A stretch of 64,000 bases of DNA from Hirundichthys speculiger (Eukaryota; Chordata; Actinopteri; Beloniformes; Exocoetidae): assembly GCA_018398805.1 (NCBI GenBank), contig JAGFBZ010002033.1, positions 3,371,501 through 3,435,500 on the forward strand, read 5' to 3'. The notes under the pieces were generated by a model, which saw nothing but the letters and a program-made list of their open reading frames with translations, made no database searches and was not told where the DNA came from. The first letter of the stretch is position 1. Each line of letters starts with the position of its first letter. Below are positions 12,880-26,238 of this stretch, piece after piece. The position numbers and the translations under genes are program-made.

Positions 12880-13123
12880 CACATGTCTGTGCAAAAAAAA
12901 AAAAAAAAAAACTACACCATATAGCCAATACGTACTCCCTGCGCCCACTGCAACAATGACAGCGCCACTGCCGCCTACTGGAGTATATGTGCAATTACAC
13001 ATTACACTTTATTGCAGTACCGCAAAAAAAAAAAAAGGATGTTTCCCGGGGTCACACGTGCCCCCCAGCATCGCATAGCGCCCCCCCCCCAAGGGGTCCC
13101 GCCCCACTATTTGAGAAGGACTG
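12880..13123 (-). mobile_element. Probable non-autonomous hAT-like element, one end visible
   Basis: On the minus strand from 13123 the sequence starts CAGTCCTTCTCAAATAGTGG, then GGGCGGGACCCC and a C/G-run. This is the usual terminal sequence of a widespread fish hAT family. It also contains GTGCCCCCCAGCATCGC and two A-runs (12893-12911 and 13023-13036). The other terminus was not found, so the left boundary is arbitrary. Confidence 0.5.
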
Positions 13124-13544
13124 GGTTATGCTCACACAGACGTGTTGCAAGGGTCGTCTGCTTCTGTCTCTGTAGACTTTGAATGAGGTGACGTCATCCG
13201 TTGGCCGAACTGAATTGTGGGTTCAGTGTACCATATCGATAGCGTTGGCTCTGTCAAAAGTTGGGGGATTTTCAACTTTTCTCACTTGTGTCAGCCAGTC
13301 GAGCTGTGATGACACCGCTAGAACCAGTCAATGAAATAGTACGCTGAGGTGGGACACGAGGTCGTTGCTTATTTGTGTAGCGAGCAGGAAGAAATTTGAT
13401 TGTTTGATTGTGGTTTGACAAGGAAACATTAAGCTTGTGTTACTAAAAATGCAGTTGCGTGAATCCACCTGAAGTGTGAACACCCTTATGCACTTAAAAT
13501 AGCAACTGAAATGCACAAGAACGGAGTCTAGAACATAGCAGCCA
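13124..13544. other. Unclassified sequence with a perfect CRE-type octamer
   Basis: TGACGTCA occurs at 13189-13196, which is a full palindromic CREB/ATF site by sequence. No transcription unit is visible next to it, so function is not supported. Confidence 0.4.
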
Positions 13545-14470
13545 TCTTTTCAAGCAAGGATGGATCACCACTGACAATACCATGCCAAATTCCAATCAGA
13601 GATTAATCAGTCAGTTTGATCAAAGATTTCTCAATACAAATTTGCAAAGAACTTCATACTTTCAGCATTTACAGCGAATAATATTTTGAACAGATTCAGG
13701 GAGTCTCAGGATATCTCAGTGCATAAAAGCCAAGGCCTGAAACCCCAGTTGGATGTACGTGACCTTTAAGCCCTCAGGCGATGCTGCATAAGAAATCTAC
13801 CATGAAACTGTGATCAATAAAACCACCTGAGCTCAGAGCACCTTGTAAAACCATTGTCAGTCAACACAATCTGTTACTGCATCCAGAAATGTAACCTGAA
13901 ACTTATCCAAAGACCAGGCCACATCGACTCAAAACATCGGCCTCATCGACTGCACAAAAACCCCTCAAAGTTCTCAAGCTTATCTCAGACTGACAGACAG
14001 TGGACAAATGTTCCCTGGTCAGAGACCAACTGGCATCAAATTGCTTTTATTGCTTTAAAAAAAAAAAAAAAAAAAGACTTTACATGTCAAATATGCAAAA
14101 GACCATCCAGGCTTCTATCAGTGAATCAATGTCTGTGATGATATACTGATAGGTCAGCAGCTGTGGTACCCTCGTCATGTGACAGACGACACAGAAGCTT
14201 AAACTGATCATTTGTACAGACGTACTGCATGCTTAAAAAGAAGGCTCTTACCCTTCACAGGATGTTTGGGGTTATTACATCAGCAAAATGCCAGACTTAC
14301 AGCAGCTTGATATAATAAATAAATAAAACAAATATTTATCCTTTTCTTTTTGCCTTACTGGCCTGCCTGGAGTCCAGATTTGTCTCCTATTGAAAATGTT
14401 TGTGTTGATTGATGAACGGATAAAATCTTGTATTTGTATAAATGGAAACAGATTCCTCTTGAAAATTAAC
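13545..14470 (+). mobile_element. Highly degraded Tc1/mariner element (family A)
   Basis: Bases 14356-14400 read YWPAWSPDLSPIENV, the third catalytic block of Tc1-type DDE transposases. The final Glu codon is at 14392-14394. Upstream, 13600-13900 carries the remembered order of a fish Tc1 family: an N-terminal helix-turn-helix region (GAGATTAATCAGTCAGTTTG), CAAAGAACTTC, then CATAAAAGCCAAGG, a CCCTCAGGCGATGC segment (reads A-L-R-R-C) and AAAACCATTGTCAGTCAACA. No continuous frame survives, because of a long A-run (14056-14074), stops and insertions. Terminal repeats were not located. It is a different family from the copy at 16574-17280. Confidence 0.7.
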
Positions 14471-16066
14471 ATCCATAGTTTACAAACTACACCCTGCTGA
14501 TGACTAACGGGAAGACGTTAAAGGGAAGAGTGATTTTTCTTTTCTTTTTTTTTTTTTTTTTGCTGGCATCACGTTGCAGATTTTCAGATTTGTTTATATT
14601 TTGTAAACTCAAGGAAGTTGGCCAGTGAAGAGTCTGAAAGTGATTTGTTTTATAATTGACTCAGATTCAAGTTGCCTGTTGATTTTGAACATTTCACAGT
14701 TTATTATATGCAAAGAGGTTTTGTATTGGTATGAAAATGAAGAATGGAAATAATTACATCAGTTAGAATTTGACTGAGTTGTGATGTAATTGCCAGCATG
14801 ATAAGCTCAATGGCTTTAAAGCTCCTTGTCAAGACCAATATTCTTTGTCACCAAATGGAATGCATGTTGATTGCAATCATCATTTTTTTGTTTGTTTTGT
14901 TTTTGTTTTTCAAACATATGCCGCTGCAAGAAACTTAAACTATTCCTTTATGATGGAGATGTGGGTTGTGATTCAATAGAGACGTAGCTTACTCTGATGT
15001 GGCGTGCAGGAGAGGTCATCAATAAAAATGAGCAAGTAATCTCTATTAACATGTTTTCCAACAGAACTGACTATACCAAATAACATTAAATAGCAATGGA
15101 GCTATTCACTGATGAGAGCGATTGCTGCTTTCAGCTCAGCCATGACTCCCAGCATGTGACTTCCTCGATGAAAGCACATTAGAAGACCGCAAAACCTGAG
15201 GAAACAATCATACTCTGATAACAGCGTCGCAAATAGCAGACTGCCGAGCTATCAACCATATGTGCAGAGACCGTGTGGGTTTATTTTCGCGCTGAATGGA
15301 ACTTCTGAATGCCTTGCAATGTGAACATTGATGTATTTACTGAATGACATATGTAATGAAGTGCATTTGAATACTTGAGTGGTGCTTAAATTAAATCATA
15401 GACATGAACTGGAAATTTCCACCTCTACAATCAGACAGATAAGATGAGTCAATGTACAAAAATAGGTCCATGAAATCTTAACAGATATTAAATGGTGCTG
15501 ACAACCATGAAATAGGGACCAGTGTGAAAAAAAAAATCAACATTTATTAATTTCTTCTTTTAGCATACAGGTTACATGACAAGAATAGAAGGAAACGAGA
15601 CTTTGTTTTTCTTCCTTTCTTCTTTTCCTCCTTTGTGTGACATGCTCTGCAGCACATTGAACTGTTGATATTTTAAAGATCGTTTCAATTGAACAATTTT
15701 GAATTCCAATTGTAGTGCAGCTACAATTCAGAGCATTCTGACTTTTCATTTGCCCGTGCTTTGAACCATAAACAGCATTTATGTTTCACAGCAGTTTGTT
15801 GAGAATGAAAGCAGTGTCGTCAGACCTTTTACCTTTGCTGCGTCTGTTTGAGTAGTCACGCCGGGCAACATCTTGTCTGTCTAAAAGTGATTCTCTTTAA
15901 AGGACTTCACTTTTCCTGTGAGCGTGACCATTAATTTAAAATGCGAACAGAGCTCCAGAAAGCTTCCATTGTGCAGTGACTGTGATGTGTTGTGACATGT
16001 ACGGTACATTATTTCAGACTGAGGGGGGCTTTACCTATTAATGACCCCAAGCATGTTCCACTCATG

Positions 16067-16068
<2 letters not shown>
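14471..16068. other. Unclassified non-coding sequence
   Basis: A pyrimidine/T run lies at 14536-14562. Nothing else with gene or element character was seen. Confidence 0.5.

Positions 16069-16103
<35 letters not shown>
16069..16103. repeat. (GT)n microsatellite
   Basis: Uninterrupted GT dinucleotide run of about 17 repeats, ending in GTGGATC. Confidence 0.97.
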
Positions 16104-16104
<1 letters not shown>

Positions 16105-16569
16105 ATCAGGGTTTGTTCTGGCTGCCTTTTGGTCCTTAGAGCTTTCTTTTTCATAAGACTCCAGATGTTGTCATCTGCTCATTTGGGATGCGATGGAGCA
16201 GTCAGGTGTGTGAGACATGCTCGACGCAGAGAGAATAAAGGAAAAAAAAAACATAGCAAAACAAACAAACAAATAAAAAAAAACAACAACTCTTCCATGT
16301 TTTGCTAAATCTCTGTAAATAAAGAAAAGTGCATTCATTCTCTTTCACCTCTGGAGTTTTACATATCACAACATAGAAATAAATCATCTTGTCCATACCA
16401 GGTATGGGAATTCCTTAAATACAACTTCACATGAGCAAGATAACATGATGTGTTAAAGGTCAAAATTACTGGATTAACAAAAACTAAACCAGAAATGTGT
16501 GAAAAAGTAAATATGTCCATCCACAGGAATTAAGAAGGGAAAAGAAGCCAGGCCATCTCCGTCACAGCA

Positions 16570-17280
16570 GACATTGTGGATGTTTTCTGATCCGGAGCAT
16601 TCAGGTATGGGTTCAACAATGCCAGGGAGGAACGACATCAGCAAAGATCTTAGAGAAGCAGTTGTTGCTGCTCATCAATCTGGGAGAAGCTACAAGTGCG
16701 TTTCCAATCTCTTTGGAGTCCACCGTTGTTCAGTGAGAAAGATTAGTCACAAATGAGAAACATTCAGGACAGGTGCCAACATTCCCAGGAGCGGACATTC
16801 CAACAAGTGCATCCCAAGATCAGACTGTGCAGATCCCAGACTCTGGATCAGACTCTACAGGCCTCAATGAGCAGGAGGGTATGAATAGAAAGAGACTGTA
16901 AAGGACTGAGATTCCTGGAAAAAAAACGTCTTATTTTGAGAAGAGATACAGTATAGCTGCGCACACTTTAGGTTTCCTTCTAGAAAAACGTCCTTTGGAC
17001 AGAGGAGCCCAGAATAAAGATGGTTGGCTGTAGTGCAAGCACCCAGTTTGCTGAGAACCAAAGAGCCTTTTAGCACAAAAACTGTCAAGTATGGTGGTGG
17101 TAGGATTATGATTGAGACCTGTTCAAAGCCTGCTGGAACTGGGAGATTGATCCCAATCACACTGGTAATTCGACAACAAAATGGCTGTATGGCCAAGTCA
17201 AAGTCTAGTTTTCTCTCAGTGAGGATGTTTTCACTGGAAATGAGATGCAAATACCCAGAAACCTCAGTGTAGCAATCTTG
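16570..17280 (+). pseudogene. Tc1/mariner transposase remnant (family B)
   Basis: From 16619 the plus strand reads MPGRNDISKDLREAVVAAHQ, then SGRSYKCVSNLFGVH, the Tc1 paired-like helix-turn-helix N terminus. After a stop, ATTCCCAGGAGCGGACATTCC and the QTLQASMS-like block are recognisable (quoted only in part). A second piece near 16993 reads VLWTEEPRIKMVG, where active family members have L-W-T-D-E. The first catalytic Asp is therefore Glu here. VKYGGGRIM follows at about 17085, equivalent to V-K-H-G-G-G. Between these, part of the protein is deleted, and the DNx and PIEN blocks were not found. The copy is clearly dead. Inverted terminal repeats are not obvious. Confidence 0.85.
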
Positions 17281-19139
17281 CAAAATCCATGTAGTTATTA
17301 ACTGTATGAGAGACTGATGTTATACAGAAAATGGTTATTTTAGGTTATTGCTGCTTAAATTGGTTCTATTTAATCACAGTGATTAGTGGTGTACTTTGGT
17401 TTTTTTTTTTTTAATTTTTACTCATTACTTTGCCATTATGTTTTAGTTTTGTTAAATTCAGTTATTGCTGAAGTGTATTATGTAATGTGTTGTTGTTTAT
17501 ATGAGACTGTATTGACTTCAGACCTGGTGAGAACCAGATGAGTTTTAACCACATCTTGACATGTAAAACCATAGAATTTACGAGGACATTATTTCTTTTT
17601 CACATGATTCCTTCATATGTTCGTGCGTGCATGCGTGTTTAAATAACAGAGAGAACATTTGTCAGTGAAAGGGGTCATTTTCTGCCTCACTAAACCATCA
17701 AAGCTTCAGAGAGAATTTTAATGGCCATATGGTTGCAAATCCTCATAAAAACCATTTAAAGCAGGAAAGTATTGTACAAACCCAGGACACCGACAAAATC
17801 ATTAAAAAAATAATAATAATGGGAAGAGTACCACACTGAAGTAATAAGAAAACAAACATGGTGCTCGCCTCTCAGTGGAGTAAATTGGTTCTTGGAACAT
17901 TTTTCAAGGAACAGTATGATTGTGAGGCTGAAGTTACTTTTCCATATCTTTGAAAAAAGTGCCTTGAAAAGTGAAAATAAGCTGATATTAATCATGAACA
18001 ATAATTTCCTTAACTTATTTCAGCTTTTTAAAGAGAGCTGCCATTCATTAATGAGCAATAAAACACTAGTCTCTTAAGTGACCAGGTGCTGTTCAGATAT
18101 GTTGGCTCCTGTGAAACGTAAGTTCAGATTTTAACTAACAAGTGCAAAGAATTCAATGACAAATATCAACACACCATGTAGCCCAGACATGATTAGCCTA
18201 ATATCTCCTATGTGATTAATTTAGATTACTTGTCCAAAGAAAGTAAGAGATAAACAAGACTATTTCTTAAAAACAACAACAAAAACCCAACAAAAAAAAC
18301 AATTGACTTATCTGGGTATATTCCTCCTTTTGTTGTATGAGAGCTGGAAGAAAGTCCATTTTCCTGCAACTTTGAACAGGACAATGTGTTTCATGTAAAT
18401 GGGTGAATGAGTGTGACTTGAATTAAAAAGCAAAACACAACAGAAGAGCTGTCTGCGAGCGCTGAGAATACCGCACCGCTGTACTGGAGGTGCTGAATGT
18501 ATCCGGACAATTATGAAATCAGAAATCAGATGAATATCAAGACGTTTCAGAGGAAAATGTGGTACGAAGAATTAGGGGATAAGATTTAAGGAGAAAAGTC
18601 TTAAGTCTTTCAGGAGAACATTAAAAAAAACATGATCAAAAAAACAAAACTTTAAGCACAGATCCAACAGCACCAAGCATGAAAGATATGTTGTTCTTGT
18701 TGTAAAATACTCTTTGATATGGTTTTGGATATTTTGATATTTAAAAAAAAATCATTTGCCTTTGCATCTTTGAAGAAATTAAAGATTCAGTCCTGATCAA
18801 GACTGTATCCCCCAAAAACACCATTACATCCTCAAGTATCTGGACATGACGTTTTCCACACTAAAACATTAAAAAGATGTCTGCAAGAATCTTGATTCCT
18901 TTCATTTTTTCATTTTTCAGGGTGCACCGGTTACTCACAGGACCAAAAAAAAAAAAAAAAATCCACGAAAGGTTTATCAGAGAAATAGACACCATGTTCT
19001 TATGAGCATATTGGTAGCTAAGTAACTGCTCCGGCTGATAGCCTTGGCATATTCTCCAGAAGTTTTTTTTTTTTTTTTTTTCACTTTAGCTCATTTATAG
19101 TTACCAGGCAACACTTAAACTGCTCCAGAGGGCATTGAG
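17281..19139. other. Unclassified non-coding sequence
   Basis: A-rich runs at 18945-18961 and a T-run at 19063-19081 are the only notable features. No coding motif on either strand. Confidence 0.5.
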
Positions 19140-19320
19140 GAGGTTCTTTTGTCAAGGTGCCTTGCTCAAGGACCTTTCAGTCAACATGACAGGGTGAGTG
19201 CACTGTAGCAGCAGATGTGACTCCAGCTAACCTCCACTAACTAACGGCAGCTGGCGTGTACCCAGCTCAGGGTGGCAGGGATCAAACTGACAACACTGAT
19301 AATTGTGTGACCTTTTTACC
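19140..19320 (+). repeat. Possible dispersed repeat (GGTGCCTTGCTCAAGG type)
   Basis: AAGGTGCCTTGCTCAAGGAC at 19155-19174, and a downstream GGGATCAAACTGACAAC, resemble a common fish repeat that pairs a G-T-G-C-C-T-T-G-C-T-C-A-A-G-G box with a G-A-A-C-C-x-A-C-A-A-C box. Only these two blocks support it. Confidence 0.4.
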
Positions 19321-21317
19321 TCTTTGGTGAACTCAGCACTTGTCTGTCATCCAAATGCTCCAATTCCCTTCGTTTTTTCATCACAGTTGTAGATGCAGCG
19401 GATGCCACTTCAGAAAAATGTCAATCACAATCTAATGTTATTGTCCTTGTCAGCGACAGATATAAATGTTATAACACATGTCAAAGACAAAGAAAACCAT
19501 CACATTGCTCTCTCTCTTTCTCTCTCCCTCTCTATTTTTTTTTTTTAATTTCCTGCTGGAGCATTTAAGGTGATACGTGGATGAGAATATTGCTATGTCA
19601 CTTAGTTGTGAAAGGCAGGGAAATATTATCATATTAACATTTGATTTCCATTTGCCATGAATAATTTATTTCACTTTTCAATTTTGAAGAACATATTTCA
19701 TCCCTTAGCTCAAATGAAGAAAACTATATTTTATCAGTGATGTGGCTCCCTGTTGAAATGGAACATGTGACATGTCTTAAGTATGGCCTCTGGAAATGTT
19801 CTTACCCACAGTCCACTGCAATCACACAGTCCTGACAAGCAGCTATTTCTATTCTATTATCAGAGAGCACAGTGACAATGGTTCAAAGTATCTGCTGAAC
19901 ATCCTTTATTGTTTATTTTTCTGCCATATGTGCTGTGACAGCCATGCAATATGAAAATCAGCTTAGTTGTAATTCACGGGGCACCATGATATTTGACAAC
20001 AGATTTCAATGAATTAATTTAAAAACAGGCTATGGGTACGTGATAACAGCGCATTTGTATTGACAGAGCTCTCCCACTGATCAAAGCATTTCATAATTAA
20101 CGGCGACAATCCCCCCCTCCCTTCCGCTTGTTCTTTGTTGGCGGTGAGCAAATTGGAAGGTTGACATTTCTAAGGTCACTTCAGATTTATCTCGCTCATC
20201 TTGCTGCGAGCATAAGATGAAAAACCATCTTAAATTTCGAACCTGTTGACTTCAGGCTTTGTAAATCAGTAAAGACAGTTTCAACAAGACAACACCTCAT
20301 TCAGTGTGTGTGCGCTTGTGTTGAAGTTGCTTCAGGGTACGGGGACTTCTTTCTTTGCAGAGTGTATTACCCAAAGATAATTCATGTTTTGTTTTGTTTT
20401 TCCCTCATCAACTTCATTGAATTTGTTAATATACATCATGTTTTGCTCGACAGGTCTGCAACACGTTCCAAATTTAAAAAGTTGGGGTATAGAGTGTTGA
20501 GTGGAATAGAGTGATTACCACTTTGTAATGTCACTTAAAAGGCATTCTGGCATTTAGACTGAGGATACCAAGCGATGGAGCATTTTAGTTGTTAATCTTC
20601 CTCCAGACAGCAAAGATCCAGACAATATGTGATTGTAATTGGTGCACATTTTGTTTCAAAGGTTTCCACATGCTTCTGCGATGACAAAAACTGATTCTTG
20701 TCCCTCTCTGAACGCTTGCTGCTGTCTCATCTGGAGACTTTACAGAGAGATAGTGGGACGTCCTGATCCTGCTGATATAAGTAACAAATGTATGGACTAG
20801 TTTTTCCTTTCCTAACTTTGTCTATACTATGCCAGTGAAAGAGGGCAGCTCTTATTTGTATGCAATGCATATTTTAAATGATCACTTAGACTTCTCTTAT
20901 GAAAGTCTTTCTTATGTCATTCAGTAAATTCACATCATTCTCATCCGTTGGTGGGTGGTCCCTCGGATATTAAGCCTCTGAGATGTGTTTTAGGAGGCTT
21001 GATTTAGGAAGTCTGTGGGAGTGACTGACAAGCTCTCTGGGGGAGGCAGGAGTAGCACGGTGGCTTGATGATGATTATTTTGTCACCATTTGGTGATGGT
21101 CAATAAATGCTTTACAAAAATTATTGCTCTTATTGTTATTATTATGATTTTTTTTTTAGTCAGTGGTAATCATGACTTGTTCATTAATTACAAACACTCC
21201 ACTTTAATATCCATTTGGCTTCAATAAACCTAGATTGAGGTGAGGTGAAAGTGTTAATCTGGGATTCAAAGCCAAATATAAGTAGACAATTTATAGTGAC
21301 TGTGCAAAAGTGTGAGC

Positions 21318-21318
<1 letters not shown>
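19321..21318. other. Unclassified non-coding sequence
   Basis: No gene. The part at about 20030-20250 is non-repetitive, GC-balanced and contains GATCAAAG, CTTTGTT and TGATAACA words (TCF-, SOX- and GATA-type by sequence). It is a reasonable region to test for conservation; nothing more is visible. Confidence 0.45.

Positions 21319-21372
<54 letters not shown>
21319..21372. repeat. (GATA)n microsatellite
   Basis: About 13 perfect GATA tetranucleotide repeats. Confidence 0.97.
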
Positions 21373-22359
21373 GATTAGTGTTTGTTGCTAACTAGCTGGA
21401 GGATGGTCCACTGGTCCTAACAGCTGGGTTGTGAGGCTGTGAGGCTGAGCTACATTATCAGATTAACGTTTCATTGATGTCCTTAATATGTGGGTGTTGT
21501 CAAGATTATAGAAAAATAAAAAAATAAATAAAATGACATGCCATGTGAATTTCTTTCCCCTTTCAAAAATTATCAAAGGCAACTGAGGCCACACAGTCTA
21601 GCTTCACAAATTCTTTTAAATACCCTTTCATGGCATTAAAAGCACTTTTGAAAAAGGACATAGCAGACGGCGTAAAGATGTGATTCAGGGCTGGGGAATA
21701 TAATTTAAAAAAGATTTGGAGGATGAAGCAGCCAAATGTATGAAACTAGACCATTTTCAAGATGTCAAAGAGCAGATTGCAGATGAATTACTGATACTGA
21801 AAACACCACAATGATTTGGGTAATTACTTCTGAATGCCAAAAAAAATAAAAAAATAAAAAAAAAATCAAAGAGAGAAAAGTCAAATCAACAAAAACCAAA
21901 TATTCATCAAATGTTTTTTGAAGAGGCAAAAGTAAACAAGATTTTTAAAGCGTTTAAACCAAGACCTGCATGTGTAATAAAATGACCCCTTTATCAAATG
22001 CTTTGGTCGCCTTTGAACAGCGAATGACCCAATCCCCTGCTGAGAAAGATGATGACTGAAATTAGACATGAGAAATCTGGCTGTTTAATCAACCAGTTTA
22101 ATCAACATAAACTGCCAGAGCAAAACAGAAAAAAAGTCACTGGATTTCACAAAGCAACCTCCCATTTAGTTACTGCAGTAACTAAAATGTTTCAGCTGGA
22201 AACAGGTTATCTATCCTTAAGAGATAGAATGAGGAGCTTCTCATTCACCATGTTCCACCCCCCACGCTAGGCGGACTGATTGCACTGAGCGCCGGGATCT
22301 GGCAGAGCGGGCACGGACTGTTAGACCCTAGAAGGATTGTGTTGAACCATCATCTTCAT
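21373..22359. other. Unclassified non-coding sequence
   Basis: A-rich low-complexity patch at 21839-21868; otherwise nothing recognised. Confidence 0.5.
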
Positions 22360-22647
22360 CAGGGCTTGACGCTAAATTTTTGGCTCACCAGCCACTGTGG
22401 CTAGTGTTTTTCCTCAGTCATTAGCCATTTAGTCTTTATGCTAGCCACAGTTTTGCTGTCAGTTTTTTCTTCTTCACAATATTCTTGTATTTACATTTTA
22501 AATACAAAAATTGGTACAACTATTGTGATGTGTCATATCAAAGAATAAGTTACCAGCCAAAGTTGCTTGTGAGACAGAAATTGTTACTAGCCACAGCCAA
22601 ATTCTACCAGCATTTGGCCGGTTGGCAGGTGTCAGTGTCAAGCCCTG
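22360..22647. mobile_element. Non-autonomous hAT-type element (MITE)
   Basis: Begins CAGGGCTTGACGCTAA and ends with the reverse complement of CAGGGCTTGACACTGA, so it has terminal inverted repeats of about 14 bp with a CAG...CTG boundary. Inside, GCCACTGTGGCTAG and CTAGCCACAGCCA are also inverted with respect to each other. It is 288 bp long with no coding capacity. An 8-bp target duplication was looked for and not found, so the flanks may have decayed. Confidence 0.75.
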
Positions 22648-24271
22648 AGAAGAGTGCTGTCAGAAACCCTCATGTCCTAACATACAGCAGAATCCACTTC
22701 GATATTTAACATCGAATGTCAGAGCATTTCCACATGGACCATGCAAATAGAACTCAAGGGATCGGGACTAAACAGAAGTGTAGCCCTAAGAAAGCCACTT
22801 CGCTGTGAGTCTAATTAAACATAAAGGGCATCAACTTTCCTGGGAAAGCACAGCGAGCCTTTGGGGCCAGTACTAAGATCTGAGATTTGCTTCAGTGGAT
22901 CATGTCGATCAATATCAGCAATGTTATGAGCCCAAAGAATTCCAAGATGGCGATGCCAAGACTCACTGGGCTCAAACCGTGAAAGCACATTGAGAAGATC
23001 GAGGATGTGACAAACAAGACTTTTTGTCACAGTCTGACCCCCTTAGGAAAAAGTTAATTCTGGATGGAAATATCATTTTGGAAGTATATGGTAATATATG
23101 TTATTGCAAGTCAGTAGAAATTCTGCAGCCAACAACAACTTTACCTGTAGCTTCGCTTCTGACTTTTGTCAAACTTGGAAAACATTAATTACTGGTGTTA
23201 TTAATAACCTCTTACAGACAGGTGTCTCACCTGCAACAGCGGAAAGCTTTAACACCAGATATTTTAAACGTCACTGCAGCAGCAAACAACTATTTGCTAT
23301 GCAAAAGTGTAGCTGTGTGTGTTGAGATTCTCTGTTCTGTGTTGTGACAGCCACTCTGCTGTGTGTGTCACGGTCTAGAGCAAACAAACCTCCTGATTTT
23401 CTTCAGCTAAAAAACAGCTTTTCTGGCTAAAATAGTCTCTCACATGGAGAGAGATCAAACCAGAACATGAACAGCTCTGGTTTTAGAGATCAACAGTGCT
23501 CCATGATGGATTTCTTTCTTAGCTTTGGCTTAAATTTTGTTTAGAAGTTCTTTGCTTAGAAAATGTGTACTGATTAGATTTACAAGGTCATACGGGTAGA
23601 AAGCACTCCGAGAACATCAGCGCTGTAAAGAAGAACACGTCTTGCTAGCAGGTCATAATTCTGATATTTTCTGCCATGCTGTGTCAGAAATCATAACTTC
23701 CATTATTTTAATTTCAGTCTGTAGATCTTTGGTCTTCATGAGAACCTTTGTTGCACATTCATATATAAAAACCCATGTGTATTATAAACATCAACACATT
23801 CTCTTTGGGATCAGAAACCTTCCTCACATTTTTATTAGGCTTGATTAGGAGGAGTGATGGTGAAGAAACAAAGGACATTATCAATGTGGAGTTCAGTAAA
23901 TCCCCACTAGGAGGTAAGGTTGCTTTCATGACACCGTTCAAGGTTTACTCTTGGTGGGCCATCTCCTGTTTTCTTTTCTGCCATTAATTTCTTGAATCTC
24001 TTGGATACCTCTTCCATGATATCAACTATAGCTCTGTGAGCTAGTTTCATCACTGCTGACGTGGTGCCTTAAAGTGATACGTAATTGTTGCAACATATGA
24101 CCGGGACAAGAATGCAAAGCTACTTTGGTTGGTTTATACCGGTAGCAGGGACAAGGAGGCCATGAGAGCTAGATGATGCTTCCTAAAAGCAATAAAATAT
24201 TACTTCCAATTTAACTGAAACTGATGTTTAAGCATGAAAATCCCTGGGGCAATGTGAACATCAGCCCTCAG
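22648..24271. other. Unclassified non-coding sequence
   Basis: No recognisable exon or transposon. The section 23090-23640 reads like diverged mobile DNA in places, but no diagnostic block was found. Confidence 0.4.
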
Positions 24272-24337
24272 CTGCTTCTATACCTCCTTCATCCCATTCG
24301 GGGTCACAGGGAGGCTAAAGCTGATCCCAGCTGTCAA
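24272..24337 (-). repeat. Short 3'-half fragment of the dispersed fish repeat
   Basis: CATTCGGGGTCACAGGGAGG followed by CTGATCCCAGCTGTCA is the reverse complement of the 'agctgggatagg...ctccagcc...gaccc' tail seen also at 50705-50820. Confidence 0.55.
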
Positions 24338-26238
24338 GACGTTTATAAAAAGATAATTTCCACATACATTATGAACATTGAGAAACATTTAATGCATTAA
24401 AGTACTTCCGAGTATAGAATATCGGTAAGATCCCTGTCACTGCGACTTCTGCTCCTTCAGTTTCATGTCAGGGTCTCTCATGAGTTTCTTCTCTTTCACC
24501 TTCTCTGTTGCATAATCCTGAAAGTTCATCCAACTCTCTTTATCCCTCTTCTAGCATCATACTCCTCTTTCTATGCAATGGCCAAAAAAAAAAAGGAAAA
24601 AAAAGAAGAAATTCGAATAACCTCCAGTCTAGTGTTCACTTCATCGCTGAATGTGGGTGAAACAGAATCTGACCTGTTATCACGCTTCTGTTTCATCTTC
24701 TCACCTGGTTCCTTTTCTCTGTTGACTCCATCTTCCTCTCCTCTCCTTCTCTGTCCTCCTCTCTCTCTATGCTGTGAAGCAAATGTAAAATAAACGACAA
24801 ACATAAAAACTGAACAGAATTTAAAGTCTAATCAGTTATGAATTGGTCCATATAATTTTAGACCATCGTTCTAATGGTGTATATTATCTAGCTGTAGAAA
24901 AAATATTTTATTCCGTCACCACGTGCTGCTGTTGTGCAGGAAAAAAAAAAGTAACAAGAACAATTCTTTCCCAGTTTCTATCATTTTTAATGATCTCACA
25001 GAGCTCATTAAAACTTGTATGTAAAATTTTACTGGGGCACAGCTGATCAATAATGAGGCATGTCCCCCAGTAAAAACTGTCTGGCGACGCTACAGGTAGC
25101 AAGTACTGCAGAGTCTAATCAAACAATAGCTTTTTGGTAAGGAAATGGAGCACTCGCCGTAAACCAACAGAGGTGAGCCAAGTACACTGTCTCCTGCCAA
25201 GACACAAGATTAAAAAGCTTTCATTAAATGGCTCATTCACACAACATCTGAGCAGCATGCTTCACCTGCTGGTTTTCATCCAGACAAAGAAAAAGGCCAC
25301 AAAATCAGACAATCTTTGGTTAATTCACCGTAGTGTACTGTCTTTTTATTTTTACTTGGTGCATTATTAGGTTTGGCAATGGAATTTTTTTCAGCATATT
25401 ACCAGATATGGAAATGAACAGGCCCATCTTTGCCTTCTTCTGACCGCTTGTTTTTAGAAAAAGTTGTTCTCTGTACATCAGTCCAACGTGTTTAATGTTC
25501 AACGTTCAACAGCATGAATTTACACAAGCAGCGGTGCAGCGTCTTATTTACTCTCACGGTGCATTAAAATGCCAGGCAAAGAAATCATAATGAGTTTTTT
25601 AAATCACAGTCACTGACCAAAAGTGGGAGACAACTGCAATTTCCACTTTCATTTTCACTCAGTGAAATCCATCCTCTGCTGTGCTAATGCGCAGTGTGTC
25701 TTCTTTCGGATGTGTGCATATAAGATATTGTTTTACAGTAATTAGACTTTACACTTGAGTGATTTCTTGTTTTAATTAAATGAAACTCAAACTGAATAAA
25801 TGGGCCCAAAGTCTATTTTCAAGGGAAGAGGGCTACTGCAGGCATAAAACAGGATCTTCATTATTGATTGGAGGATGCTACCCTGGTTGTGCATCGGAAG
25901 TGGCTTGTGACCCAAACAATGTCATGGTGTAAACCTCCACTGCACACATCAAGCCCTGAGCAGCAAGTAATGAGCTACATGTTGCCTGCTTTTGTGCTCC
26001 TGAAAGAGGACTTATACATTTCGCCGCATAGTCTCCTGTTTACCTTTTGTCCTCTTAGGTGCTTTAGGTGGTGCTCTTGACAAAATTCTCTCAAATGAAA
26101 ATAGCCATTCTTTCCTCCTCCAGTAAAAGATATAACAGCTGCTTCTCAGGGAGTGAATTCTAAATGAGGCCTGGCATTGCCCTCTGCTGTCAGATCCCAC
26201 AATGCCCCAGACTTCCCCTGCTTCCTGCCTGCCCTCGC
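24338..26238. other. Unclassified non-coding sequence
   Basis: Contains an A-rich tract at 24583-24606 and a pyrimidine-rich CTCT stretch around 24720-24770. No gene seen. Confidence 0.5.

Noticed and set aside
16864..17283. 139-codon minus-strand frame
   Set aside because: Antisense of the Tc1 remnant on the plus strand.
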